From the IMG/VR virus record IMGVR_UViG_3300030329_003107, positions 1 to 43,702 of that record: a stretch of 43,702 nt of DNA; one strand, given 5' to 3'. Source of the stretch: a virus. Both the position numbers and the translations under genes were made by a program. A model generated the notes under the pieces. The model was not told the DNA's origin and did no database searches. It saw nothing but the letters and a program-made list of their open reading frames with translations. Below, piece by piece: positions 22,503-32,600 of the stretch; position 1 is the stretch's first letter, and each line of letters begins with the position of its first letter.

Positions 22503-22610
22503 CTAATTACCGTCACTACAGTCGAAGGAGAACCCACAATTGTTGCATACAACCTTACACTTTATCTGAAACATAGAACATCTGCAGACCGGGCAACGCA
22601 TCATGGGCAT
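22503..22610 (-). CDS. 35-residue zinc-ribbon mini-protein
   Basis: Minus-strand ATG 22610 with AGGAG seven bases upstream. It reads MPMMRCPVCRCSMFQIKCKV then VCNNCGFSFDCSDGN: CPVC and CNNC pairs make a compact zinc ribbon. It lies alone, opposite to all neighbours, in the stretch between the early genes and the terminase genes. Similar isolated mini zinc ribbons are known in other phages; the role is unknown. Confidence 0.6.
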   Translation of the reverse strand: MPMMRCPVCRCSMFQIKCKVVCNNCGFSFDCSDGN

Positions 22611-22632
22611 TATACTACTCCTTGGTGAAAGA

Positions 22633-22729
22633 AAGGGAACCTGCTTGAGGCTCCCTTCCCTAGTTGGGGGGCGAAAACAGAGGGCCAGTCTCCCAGCCCC
22701 CTGCCGAGGAGGAGTGGTGCTTTCGCACC
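22633..22729. other. GC-rich multi-hairpin region next to the terminase gene (candidate packaging site)
   Basis: Three inverted repeats in under 100 bp: AAGGGAACCT/AGGCTCCCTT (22633-22657, one mismatch on plus, G-U on minus), GGGGGC/GCCCCC (22667-22701) and GGTGC-TTTC-GCACC (22716-22729). There is no conserved gene here. Packaging sites (cos/pac) are usually near the small terminase gene, so this is the best candidate, but a structured RNA is possible. The rest of 22283-22502 is AT-rich and shows only a short GC-rich inverted repeat near 22472-22500. Confidence 0.45.
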
Positions 22730-22779
22730 GGGAGGGTGATAATTAAATCACATATACATTATAACATCTGTAACGTCAC

Positions 22780-22808
22780 TTGTCAATAACCTCAAAGTAT
22801 GGTATAAT
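22780..22808 (+). promoter_or_regulatory. Promoter of the packaging/structural operon, leaderless
   Basis: TTGTCA (22780-22785), 17-bp spacer, perfect TATAAT (22803-22808). The small-terminase ATG starts at 22815, seven bases past the -10, and no ribosome-binding site precedes it. The mRNA would start at or beside the ATG. Confidence 0.75.
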
Positions 22809-22814
22809 AGTTGC

Positions 22815-23213
22815 ATGACTGAAAATAGAGGTGGTGCGCGGCCCGGAGCAGGTCGTCCCAAAAAGCTAGACATTAATAAAGGCGAAGTGGTTGCAAAGAA
22901 ACTGCAGACCTCCTTTCAAGCCGGGCTGGAAGAGATAGGGACTAGTCTCCCTAAACTCATCAAGGCCAGCGTGGATAGTGCGCTTAGCGAGTCGAAGGAA
23001 TCAGGTACAGACCGTAGGTTCCTCATTAAGCTGTTTTCAGACATGGTTAAGATTACCGAGGATGATAAGACACCATATGCACAAATGATGCAACAGTGGG
23101 TACAGCAGGTGCAAGTAAATGTGGACGGAGAAAGCAAGGGACGTTATGAGGTATCTCAGCCTCGAACTGTCTCAGGAACAACAGGAAGTTTTATTACACC
23201 AGAGTCGCCTTAA
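22815..23213 (+). CDS. terS: Terminase small subunit
   Basis: A 132-residue product. The N-terminus ENRGGARPGAGRPKK is the AT-hook-like start typical of small terminases. A helical middle (LEEIGTSLPKLIKASVDSAL, then FLIKLFSDMVKIT) would form the oligomer. It binds the packaging site and brings the large subunit. The next gene overlaps it by about 70-95 bases in another frame. The ATG lies at the promoter's predicted start point. Confidence 0.85.
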   Translation: MTENRGGARPGAGRPKKLDINKGEVVAKKLQTSFQAGLEEIGTSLPKLIKASVDSALSESKESGTDRRFLIKLFSDMVKITEDDKTPYAQMMQQWVQQVQVNVDGESKGRYEVSQPRTVSGTTGSFITPESP

Positions 23214-24552
23214 AATAATTGGCGGTGGTGAGGGTGCAGGGAAATCCTTCCTTGGCGCGCTCACAGGTGTTGTAAGAGCAATAAGCGATGCGCACGAAAA
23301 CGGTTATGGAGAAGACCTCCTGTACTGGGTAGTCGGTGCGGACTTTGAAGACGCGCGTAAAGAACTTGAGTACATACACGAGTGGCTTGACGAACTAGGA
23401 CTAGTTGATAATTCTAAAACTTCTATCTCGACCCACAGAGACCAGAAGTGTATTCTTACTACTACGATAGGAGTTGTCTTTGAAACAGTATCTGGCTATG
23501 ACCCAAAAAAGATTGGAAGAGAGCAGCCACAAGGTATTATTGGGTGCGAAATCAGTCGTTGGCCCAAAGAGGTCTGGGACAGATGTTATGGTAGGTTGGC
23601 TCGTAGATACCACCGAGGCTCTTGGGGATTTTTTAGTGGCTCTTTTGAAACGAGTGAAGGCTGGTTTCCTGAGATGTGGGAAATTGGTCAAGCAGGCAAT
23701 GAACTAGATGTTACGAGCTTTTCGTTACCTGCATGGGCTAATCTTGCAATATATCCGGGCGGTGAAACGGACGCTGCAATAGAACAGTTAAGAGCGCAGA
23801 CTACAGAGCCTCGCTTCTTGGCGCGCTATGGTGGGCGGCCACATCCTCCGATAGACAGTGTGTTTCCAGAATTTAAACATGTGATGCATGTGGATGAACG
23901 GATAGAGTTCAATCCAAATGAATCAACTTACATATTTATAGACCCCGGAGATTTGGTTTATGCATGTGAGTTTATACAGTTCATAGATGATGAGGTGCAT
24001 GTGGTCGATGAGCTATATGTATCTCATTGGACTCATGAACAGGTTATGCAGGGCGTACAAACTAAACCAGCTTGGAATAACATAAAAGAGGGGGTGATGG
24101 ATATTGCAGGTACTCAGCATCATATGGGATTGGGCAGTGCGTTTGAAGCATGGCACAGAGACACAGGACTATCAATGGCAGTTAACAAATGGCCTGTTGA
24201 TGCGGAGCTGGAGAGACTGCGCTCGGTACTCGCCATTAATCCAACTACTGGACGGCCCAGACTTCGTATCAGCCCGAAATGTCAAGGACTGATAACAGAG
24301 ATGGGCGGCGGTACAGCACCAGTACATGGTATAGGTAGATGGAAGATAAGGAATGGTAAGCCCGAACTTCGGAACGACCATGCATGTAAAGCTCTATCCT
24401 ATGGGCTGCTAGAGAAGTTTGGTACAACAAGAATAGATGAACGCTCTGAGGTAATGGCTACAAGTTACCTCGGAAGTCGTAAAAGCGATAGTATATATGA
24501 CAGTGTACTGTGGCACAATCGTGAAGGAGTTAATCCGTGGCAGCCTCGTTAG
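23146..24552 (+). CDS. terL: Terminase large subunit
   Basis: About 468 residues from ATG 23146 (MRYLSLELSQEQQEVLL); the frame also opens at ATG 23119. Walker A is IIGGGEGAGKSFL, and a Walker-B-like strand ends in Glu (GIIGCEISRWP). The RNase H-like nuclease half begins with TYIFIDPGDLVYACEF (Asp), with more acidic residues later (GVMDIAGTQ, LRNDHACKAL). It translocates DNA into the capsid through the portal and cuts it. Overlap with terS is normal in this genome. Confidence 0.9.
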   Translation: MRYLSLELSQEQQEVLLHQSRLKIIGGGEGAGKSFLGALTGVVRAISDAHENGYGEDLLYWVVGADFEDARKELEYIHEWLDELGLVDNSKTSISTHRDQKCILTTTIGVVFETVSGYDPKKIGREQPQGIIGCEISRWPKEVWDRCYGRLARRYHRGSWGFFSGSFETSEGWFPEMWEIGQAGNELDVTSFSLPAWANLAIYPGGETDAAIEQLRAQTTEPRFLARYGGRPHPPIDSVFPEFKHVMHVDERIEFNPNESTYIFIDPGDLVYACEFIQFIDDEVHVVDELYVSHWTHEQVMQGVQTKPAWNNIKEGVMDIAGTQHHMGLGSAFEAWHRDTGLSMAVNKWPVDAELERLRSVLAINPTTGRPRLRISPKCQGLITEMGGGTAPVHGIGRWKIRNGKPELRNDHACKALSYGLLEKFGTTRIDERSEVMATSYLGSRKSDSIYDSVLWHNREGVNPWQPR

Positions 24553-26258
24553 ACGATATATTATCAGCAAGTGAACAATATTATGGGCAAGCTCATGAGC
24601 AAATGAACGATGCCGATAACTTATACAATCAGGACTTCTATCTAAATATAGACTTGCCTGAGAATATTAACGTACACAAATCTTCTAAGGCTACACAAAT
24701 AGTAGACAACCTTAGAGACCAGATACGTGTAGACGAGCCTGTAGTTGTATATCGTGAGCGCAGCCCAAAGCAGAAAGACCAAGAGCATAAGGCTCTTCTT
24801 GAGCAGTGGGGCCAGAATACGCTGGCACAACTCAGTCAGTCTGGTATGATTGACCCTCTGGGGCAAGCACCTCACGACCTGATACTTCGAGGCGCGGCAT
24901 GTGTCAAGATTATAGTACGTGAAGATAGTTTAGAAGATAAGCCGTCAAAGGTTAGTAAGCGCGCGTGGGAGGCAGAGATGTCTCACAAACCGCACTTCAT
25001 GCTAAAACCTGTTGACCCTCTAAACTGTTTCCCTTCGCCGGGAAATGAACTAACCTACATGGTTGAGAAGCAGAGAAGGCGTGTTATAGATATACGAGAA
25101 TCCTACCCCCACTGGTCAGACCCCAAGGCAAAGAAGTTTGGTAAGAACCTTGCTGACAATCCTTTACGAGAAGTAGAGTGGGTAGAGTTCTGGACTCGCG
25201 ATGAATACATCGTAGAAGTCGATGGTGACAGAATAATTGACCAACCCAACCCATACGGAATAATACCGTATGTCTACAGGTATAGCGGTCTGGGCCGATA
25301 CAATGCGGATGGTAATCCAAAACATTTAGCGGTGGGGATTCTCCATAGCATACAGGGCGAGCTAGAAGCCGAAATCGAAGTCAAAACTGCTATGCGTGCG
25401 GCGTGGCAGTACCATGTATTCCCCAGACTGTTAACTACCGATGACCCTTCCCAAGTAGCCCAACAGTTTCAGAAGGGGCCGGGCGCAGTGATTAAGCATG
25501 CCCCAGAACGCCCTCCACAATGGCTAGATTCCCCACCGCCCAATCAGCACATGATGGAGTTTCTAAATTCCATAGACGAGAGTATACGGCGCACAATACC
25601 TGCTGCTTTAATGGAGAGGCAGGCAGATGCTGGTATACACCAAGCACTTCTCATAGGGCAGGCACTAAAGATAATTAGTCCTGTTAAGAAGGCTTTGAAC
25701 TCTATGGGAACTGAAGTTCTAAACAAGCTGAGTCATCTCATGAATTGGTTTGAACTGTCACAGTCAGTTCAAGGGCCGAGAGAAGGTGACAGTACTCGAA
25801 TGGTACGAGGTAAAGACTTCACCCACCATCAGTTTGAGGTAACCTTTGAAGCTACAGACCCAAGTGAGGATGACAGAAGAATGCTCAGCGCATTGGCTGT
25901 CAAACGCGAGCCGGGTCTTATCTCTCGTGCTACATATAGAGAACGCTTCCTTAAAGGTGTAATTCCTAATGGTGAGGAAGAGGAAGAGAAGATAATGGCT
26001 GAGCAGGTTGTTGACCAGCTTGTACAGAGCGGAATGCTAGTACAGGAAGTTATGGCACAGATGCAAGCACAGCAGCAACAAGATAACGCACAGCAAACTG
26101 CAGACGGACTGGCAGGTCGTATGAGAGATAGAGCTGGCGGTGCAGCAGATGTTATTGGTGGCCCAGAACGAAACATGGAAGGTATCATGGGTGGTGGCGG
26201 TGGAGGAAGGATTCCAGTAGGTCTAGAAAATGAAGGCATGGCTAACGCAGGGGTATAA
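24537..26258 (+). CDS. Portal protein
   Basis: A 573-residue product from GTG 24537 with AAGGAG seven bases upstream. The beginning has the portal-type pattern of a helical start, a D-rich segment, and a K-T-x-D-type DNA-contact region. The middle holds PHFMLKPVDPLNCFPSPGN and EVEWVEFWTRDEYIVEVDG, then a helical stem (EAEIEVKTAMRAAWQYHVFP). The C-terminus is Gln/Gly-rich. It follows terL and is the usual size. It forms the dodecameric DNA gateway of the capsid. Confidence 0.85.
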   Translation: MAASLDDILSASEQYYGQAHEQMNDADNLYNQDFYLNIDLPENINVHKSSKATQIVDNLRDQIRVDEPVVVYRERSPKQKDQEHKALLEQWGQNTLAQLSQSGMIDPLGQAPHDLILRGAACVKIIVREDSLEDKPSKVSKRAWEAEMSHKPHFMLKPVDPLNCFPSPGNELTYMVEKQRRRVIDIRESYPHWSDPKAKKFGKNLADNPLREVEWVEFWTRDEYIVEVDGDRIIDQPNPYGIIPYVYRYSGLGRYNADGNPKHLAVGILHSIQGELEAEIEVKTAMRAAWQYHVFPRLLTTDDPSQVAQQFQKGPGAVIKHAPERPPQWLDSPPPNQHMMEFLNSIDESIRRTIPAALMERQADAGIHQALLIGQALKIISPVKKALNSMGTEVLNKLSHLMNWFELSQSVQGPREGDSTRMVRGKDFTHHQFEVTFEATDPSEDDRRMLSALAVKREPGLISRATYRERFLKGVIPNGEEEEEKIMAEQVVDQLVQSGMLVQEVMAQMQAQQQQDNAQQTADGLAGRMRDRAGGAADVIGGPERNMEGIMGGGGGGRIPVGLENEGMANAGV

Positions 26259-26483
26259 ATGGAAAGAGATATAACAGGACGAGCAGTCCAACAAAGTGCA
26301 AAGATTGTAGCTCGTGTTTTAGAAAGAGTTACTACTAAAGTACCTCTTGGGCCTTCGCAAGTCAAGATGACACCAGAGGAGATGAGAAGAGAGGTTAGTA
26401 AAATGCGTGGGGAGCCATTACTTAGAATGGCTGAGATGCTTGGTAATGAAGAAGTACTACGAGCAATGAGGGAGAACCAGTAA
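26259..26483 (+). CDS. Small hypothetical protein after the portal
   Basis: A 74-residue, basic, helical product (AVQQSAKIVARVLERVTTKV, then PEEMRREVSKMRGEPLLRMA). ATG directly follows the portal stop. Its stop overlaps the next ATG (TAATG). It is likely a small virion or assembly protein, by position only. Confidence 0.65.
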   Translation: MERDITGRAVQQSAKIVARVLERVTTKVPLGPSQVKMTPEEMRREVSKMRGEPLLRMAEMLGNEEVLRAMRENQ

Positions 26484-29400
26484 TGGCTAGAAAAAAACAA
26501 AGGAAGATAAAAGGCTCCAGTTACGGTTCTATGGAGGAATTGCTTCCTCCTTTTCAGCCTCCTAATTCTGGCGCAACGGCGGCTGGTAATGCTCCGGGGA
26601 ATGGGCAAGGGGCATACGCTCCCCCTGATGAAATGCAAATGATGCCGGAGAACATAGACCCCTACCAATCAGGGCAGCCCGGCGATGTATTAATGAAAAC
26701 TCCACAAATAGGGTCATGGCTGCCATATACTCAAGAGTGGATGCCGGAGGATATAAGCGGCACTGGGTTAATGTCCTCTATACCATCTGTACGTCCCGGT
26801 GGAGTGCATCACGCGCAGGTCTATCCTGACTCCCCATATATGAAGAGCAAGTCTGGGAGATATAATAATAATGTCGCCCACAGTGGGATGATACGAACTG
26901 ACGGCCCAGAATCTCTTGGCTTAGTTCAAAACGAGCAAGGAGAGTGGGTAAAGGTAAGTGCCATTAGCCCAGATGGGACTCCATCTGCACCACAATCATG
27001 GGCGCAAGGTGCAAGGAATTATATTGTTGGGCAGCAGGAAGCAAAACAAGAGTGGATGAATAGGGAAGGAATATCTCCTCAAGAAGCAGATGCGCTAGAG
27101 GCTCAGATGATGGAACAGGGTGGAGGGGTACAAGACTTAGCTAAGCTCTATGCTTCAAGTAGAACTGGGCAGATTGGGCCGCCGCAGACATGGGCGCAGG
27201 GTGCGCAAGAGTTTAAGAGAAGAGCAGGGGCATCATATGAAGATGATATATATAACAATACAGCACCCCCTATAGAACAAAAAACTCCTGTAGAAACTGT
27301 TCCCTCGTTCGCAGAGCAAGTAGGACAGTCTCAGAGGAGCGCGGCGATAGGGCCGGGCTATGGTTCGTATGAAGATATTGAAGGAACTCAAGGGCCACAA
27401 AATATTCCTGCGTGGCAAAGGTCTAGTCAGCCTCCTGACACTATTGCGCAACAAGCAGCAGAAGCTACTAGGGCAGGGACATCATATGAACAGGATATGC
27501 ATGAAGGAACACCTACCCCAGTTGGTCAGGATAGGCTGACAGGAATGCCACAAAAGAGTCTTGCTGAAATGGCAAAAGAAAGACAGACAGCGGTTGGCCC
27601 CGGTCAAAGTACAACAGAGACTGGAGATACAGTGGCTCCACCAACAGGGTCAGGGTTTCTGGGTTCTATTGCTGGAAAAATAGGTTCTATTACAGGAGTG
27701 ACAGACGAAAGGCAAAATCTTTTTGGCATACCTTTTGATAAAGACCCTGCTGGAGGGCATAAAGGTTCTATTACCCACGGCGGTAGAGACACAGGTGTTG
27801 AGAAGATAGAAGAAGCACGCGAACTAGAGCAAATGATGGGTGGGGCAGGCGGTTCAGTGTATGGAGGAGTGCCGGGATTAGATTCTGGTTCTCCACTAGA
27901 ACGCGACCCTGAGTCTCAATATCTATATCCTAGTGGGGAATATGGAGCTGAACCCCCTCGTCAAGCATTCCAGACAGCTTATCAAGCATTAAAAGAAAGG
28001 AAGGGTGGGGTAGACCCCTCTGCAGCCGAAACAGCAAATTTATATAAGCAATTTATTGCGCCCGAAGGCGGGCCAGATATAATGGGTGGTATTAATGTTG
28101 ACCGTACTGTAGAGGCTATTGAAGCAGGTAAGGAAGCATTAACACAGAATCCAGTTGCTGATAAAGTCGAGCAGATAGTAATGGGATTGCCCACTTCTGA
28201 CGGTGGCGACTTAGATACAGTAGAGGGAAGTGGCTTTGGTAATTATGGAGGTAGGGGAATAGACCACGATAAAGCTGCAGCAGAAGCAGCCGCAAAAGAA
28301 GCAGCCGCTGACGACCGAGCTGGTTTATATATGGGCGATGAAAATAATGTGACAGAAGATGGTAGAGAAATTATTACAACAGAAAGCGGCGAAAAAATTC
28401 TTGGGCCGCATAGTGACCCACAGTCAAGTACTGCAAGTAGAGTAGGAGGAGAAGGTACTAGGAATGCTGGGTATAGTCCTCAAAATACTATGAATAGTGT
28501 AAGTAACATGTCTAGGATATTAGTTGGTGATTTAACCAACCGCGCAAATAGGGATGAGCTGATGCGTAATATGAGCGTTACTATGCCAGATGGATATACT
28601 TGGGACAGTGAAACAAAAAAACTTGAATTTACAGGTGGAGCTATAAACATACCGGGGGAGGAACCAGTACCAGCAGACGAAAGTTTGAAAAGAAGCTCTT
28701 TAGAAGAGGAAGCTCAACTAAGAGCCGCACTAGAATTAAAAGATATTGCTATGGACAGTCTTAGAAAATATGCTGCTACTGATGCAGATTTGGCTGCTCA
28801 GATAGGATTTATGGAAGCTCAGTCTGCACAGGAAACAGCAGACTTTGAGAAGCGGCGCGAAATAACCACTATAAAAGGCCCAGCAGGGGAAGCCGCGCGC
28901 AACAAAGTTACAGAGGATGCAACTGCATACACTACTAGTATAAATAATGCTTTTAAAGCTATAGGAAGCGGTGCTGAAAATGCGTATGCTGATGCACATA
29001 CTGCGCTCTCAGCCCCATTACCACCAGCACCTTCTGGCCTTGGTTGGGACAGTGCCACTGGTACAATGGAGTTCCGAGAAGGTTTTGAAGGAAGAGAGAT
29101 GGACGAGGCTACACGAAAATGGGTTGCTGCTGTAACACCTGCATTCAAGGCTCGTGACAGATTGGAAATTGCTGTTAGGGAAGGCATAAGATTAGAACAG
29201 GAATTTCAAGACAACCAAAGAGAAATACAAGAGGCTGACGAAAGATTTAATATGCACATGGCTACTGCACAAATTGATTCTGCAGAGGAAGCTGCTGCTA
29301 AACTAAAAATGGCTGAACAGAAAGCAATAGAGTTTGGGCAGCAAAAAGAATACCTAGAGTTATTAATGGGTATAATGCAAAGCCCAGTACAGATGGGCAT

Positions 29401-29677
29401 GGCTAAACGATATGGACTTCTTGACCAAATAACTACTAAGATGGGCTTCAATATACCAGAGGGGTTAATACCAACAGCTCCTTCTGGCGAGGCGGCTCTT
29501 GGAACCCCTAACTATAATGACTGGGTTACTATGGACAAAGAACAGCAGGCTATGGCTATTGCTTCATACGTTGAAGCCGGAGGCAACCAAGAGGAATTTT
29601 ACAATATGATTGGGAAAAGTCGTCCTATAGCAGGAATGCACGAATCTTCCCAACCAACACAATATGGCGTACTGTAG
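26483..29677 (+). CDS. 1064-residue putative internal virion protein
   Basis: The first 500 residues are Gly/Pro/Gln-rich and low in predicted structure, with internal repeats: PQSWAQGARNY (about 170) against PQTWAQGAQEF (about 234), and AGASYEDDIYNNT (about 249) against AGTSYEQDMHEGT (about 331). After about 700 it becomes helical and charged (LRAALELKDIAMDSLRKYAA, FDNQ-type stretches such as EFQDNQREIQEADERF). There is no transmembrane helix. Size, position before the giant protein, and composition suggest an ejected internal protein or long scaffold. No enzyme motif is seen. Confidence 0.6.
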   Translation: MARKKQRKIKGSSYGSMEELLPPFQPPNSGATAAGNAPGNGQGAYAPPDEMQMMPENIDPYQSGQPGDVLMKTPQIGSWLPYTQEWMPEDISGTGLMSSIPSVRPGGVHHAQVYPDSPYMKSKSGRYNNNVAHSGMIRTDGPESLGLVQNEQGEWVKVSAISPDGTPSAPQSWAQGARNYIVGQQEAKQEWMNREGISPQEADALEAQMMEQGGGVQDLAKLYASSRTGQIGPPQTWAQGAQEFKRRAGASYEDDIYNNTAPPIEQKTPVETVPSFAEQVGQSQRSAAIGPGYGSYEDIEGTQGPQNIPAWQRSSQPPDTIAQQAAEATRAGTSYEQDMHEGTPTPVGQDRLTGMPQKSLAEMAKERQTAVGPGQSTTETGDTVAPPTGSGFLGSIAGKIGSITGVTDERQNLFGIPFDKDPAGGHKGSITHGGRDTGVEKIEEARELEQMMGGAGGSVYGGVPGLDSGSPLERDPESQYLYPSGEYGAEPPRQAFQTAYQALKERKGGVDPSAAETANLYKQFIAPEGGPDIMGGINVDRTVEAIEAGKEALTQNPVADKVEQIVMGLPTSDGGDLDTVEGSGFGNYGGRGIDHDKAAAEAAAKEAAADDRAGLYMGDENNVTEDGREIITTESGEKILGPHSDPQSSTASRVGGEGTRNAGYSPQNTMNSVSNMSRILVGDLTNRANRDELMRNMSVTMPDGYTWDSETKKLEFTGGAINIPGEEPVPADESLKRSSLEEEAQLRAALELKDIAMDSLRKYAATDADLAAQIGFMEAQSAQETADFEKRREITTIKGPAGEAARNKVTEDATAYTTSINNAFKAIGSGAENAYADAHTALSAPLPPAPSGLGWDSATGTMEFREGFEGREMDEATRKWVAAVTPAFKARDRLEIAVREGIRLEQEFQDNQREIQEADERFNMHMATAQIDSAEEAAAKLKMAEQKAIEFGQQKEYLELLMGIMQSPVQMGMAKRYGLLDQITTKMGFNIPEGLIPTAPSGEAALGTPNYNDWVTMDKEQQAMAIASYVEAGGNQEEFYNMIGKSRPIAGMHESSQPTQYGVL

Positions 29678-29688
29678 AAGGAGTATGA

Positions 29689-32600
29689 ATGGTTAACTTT
29701 TTACCACCTTGGCAGGAAGACGAAAAAGCACCAGAATTTATTCGTCCTTTAGAAAGCCATATAATTAACCCTATGCTGATTACACAGGGTAAAACTGAAT
29801 ATCATGCAGAGCGCGCTAAGAATCTGGCTACTATGCCACTTGTACAGCAGCAGCATCAAGAGCCGCTTACTATCTCTCAAGGTTACCATCAGGTTGGTAT
29901 GGACATGGCTGACCCTAATGTGCAGAAAGACCCTGCATGGTGGCAGAAAGCTCTAGCTAAACTTGAGCCTTTAAAATATATAGATATAGTCCCAGAGCTG
30001 GCAGTGCAGGCTGTGGAAGGTGTTATTCCGGGCAAGTGGGCAGGTGAAGGTACTGCTCCGCGTGAGAACTTCGAGTCTTGGAAAGCCTTGTTTGGTGAAG
30101 ACCAAGGAAGTTTTAAACAAAGAATTGATGCTGCAGCGGATGCTTTTGAAAAACGTCCGTTATGGTTCCAGATTGGTGTTGGAATAGGAGCAGGTCTTGT
30201 TACATTTGGTACAGGCACAGTTGCTAAAGGGTTAGCTATGGGAGGCAGTAATGCTGGAAAATTAGCAGCCGCTTCGGTAAGAGGTGCTGGATATCTGGTA
30301 GACCCGGCTGAGATGGGTGTTCAAGCTGTTAGTAAAAGTGTTAAGGCAACTAATGCCTTTGTAAGAACTGTTCGTGACGGCAAGCCCTACATGGAAAGAG
30401 TAACCCCACAAATGATGGCTGTAGAAGGAGGCTCGTCAGATATTGAGGACTTCTATAGCGCAGCACGAAGAAATGAAATACGAACAAGTTTTCATCTAAT
30501 ATCTAATGAACAAAGACTATTAGATTTGTTCCCTTATAACAGCTATGAGAATATGAATGCTCCTTTATTTGGCTATCGTGGGCAGGAAGGCGCGCGTTTT
30601 AAGATAGATACAACTACTAACCCCGGCGCACCTTGGGGAGCAGCAGACCATCCTACAAAACTTCCTCCAATATTACATAGAGGCAATGAGTTTAGAAGAC
30701 TCTTTGGTGACTTGTCTAGGTCACAGCGTACGAGTATAAACGACCCTGTTAATGCAGAAATTCTTGAAGAAGCTAGAGACTTAGCAATACTGGTAATGCA
30801 ACTAGGAATGGCTTCTAGGCCGGGTGCAATTACAGGACTAACATATAGAGACCTTAAAAATTTCCTTAAAACCCAGACAATAACTGTAAGGGGCAGCAAT
30901 GAATATAGACAAGGTACGCTCTATAGCTTAGATGAATTAGAATCTCTAGGTGCTGTAGAGAACTATATAACTAGATTAGAGGAGTGGGCAGAGCTTAATA
31001 ATTTTAAATTAGAAGACAGTACTAGGGCATTTACTTTAGAAAATAAAAAAGATGGCATTGATTTCTTTAAAGCAGGCGCAAGTAATACAAAGAATGAAAA
31101 TAAGTATCGTAGTACACTTAAAAGAATAGTAGATAAATATAAACCTAATTATGAAATTACGGACGATGCTAAGACTATTCGTAACCAGCGTGTATCTGAA
31201 GAATGGCTTATGGGTACGCCTCTTGAAGACCTTCAAATGCAACTGGGGCATGCAGATATAGACCATACTCTTGGGTATATTCATGACATAGATTTGCACA
31301 TAGGTACACCACAAGATGCTATACAGTCAGTCCCTCTTCGCCAACTCATGCTAGGTGCTGGTGTATTAGAGCAGGCTGCTGCATCCGGGTCAACCGTATT
31401 AGAGGATATAGGAAGGAATTTATCTAGCTTAAATATTGCCTTGAATGCTGCAAAAATAGCAGGTGTAGTAGGCAGAGCTAAAGGTAAGACTGTTGGTGGA
31501 GAAATAGGAAATGACCTGATGGCTAGGGTTGGGGAGACATACCTGCGTAGTGATGAGCTTAGACATATAAATGTAGATGATTGGAATTTATATAATGCTC
31601 AGAGAGACTTGGGGGATGTTGTAGATACATCAGTACTAGATTTAACTGAAGAGGTAATTAGGGTATCTGCAATTCAAGAAATAGTAAAAAACTCACGAAA
31701 GGGTTATAATCAGATATTTGCTAAGTTTCGTGGTATATCTTCGCGTAGTTGGAAACCTAAAGTTGCAGGTAAACAAAGAGATATAACATTCTGGGGTAAA
31801 TTGCAACGTGCAGGCTATGACTTAAAAGGCGATAAACTAGTCAAGCCTACAGACCCTAGGGCTATTCAAGACCGTGCAGACTATGCTGTAGAAACTGGAC
31901 TTATTAGGGAACTTGGTGACGGTACAACTACACAGAGTGCCGCACAGTGGGATGCATGGGCTTTAGGACTTGCTGAAGAAAGAAAGACTCTTCGTAATAT
32001 TCTTGATGATTATGGACATTTAAAGTATGTGAAAGATGATGGTACTGTTGGAGGCAAGTCGAGGCATCTTCTACATGAAGTTCTTGACCAATATGTACTT
32101 GGTAAAATGTACCACATAAAGCAGCAATGGAATAACTTGGTAAGAGATGGGTTAGTAGATAGTAACTCTGACCATTTTGCTAAGCTAATTGACTATATAA
32201 TTGACGGAAATGCTAGTGCGAATATAGTAAATGCTAGTGGTTCTGACGGTGCATATTGGAAAGGGCTGAACGAAGCTAAGAAGGCATTAAAGCATTCGGA
32301 TATATTAGACCCTTACACATGGCGCAATCTAGGCCCACAGCAGTTTAAAGATGTAGGTAACAATATACGAATTAGTACCAAGCCTATTATATATCGTGGT
32401 AGAAAAATTGTCATGGCAATAATGCCTGATGGAACTAGACAGCCATTCTACTTTAGAACTGGGAGAGGCGGCCCTCTTGCTGAAGGCAAGGGACGAGAGT
32501 GGCGACCCTTTGATGGGATAGCCCCAATCATTTCTGAAAATGGATGGATGGATAAAGCAGTATACGCATTAGGAGAGGCAGACGACCCTGCAAGTGAGTG

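Noticed and set aside
25829-26668. Minus-strand 279-residue open frame under the portal end
   Set aside because: Shadow of the portal and the following genes; its Ser/Pro-rich composition reflects the antisense of Gln/Gly-rich coding.
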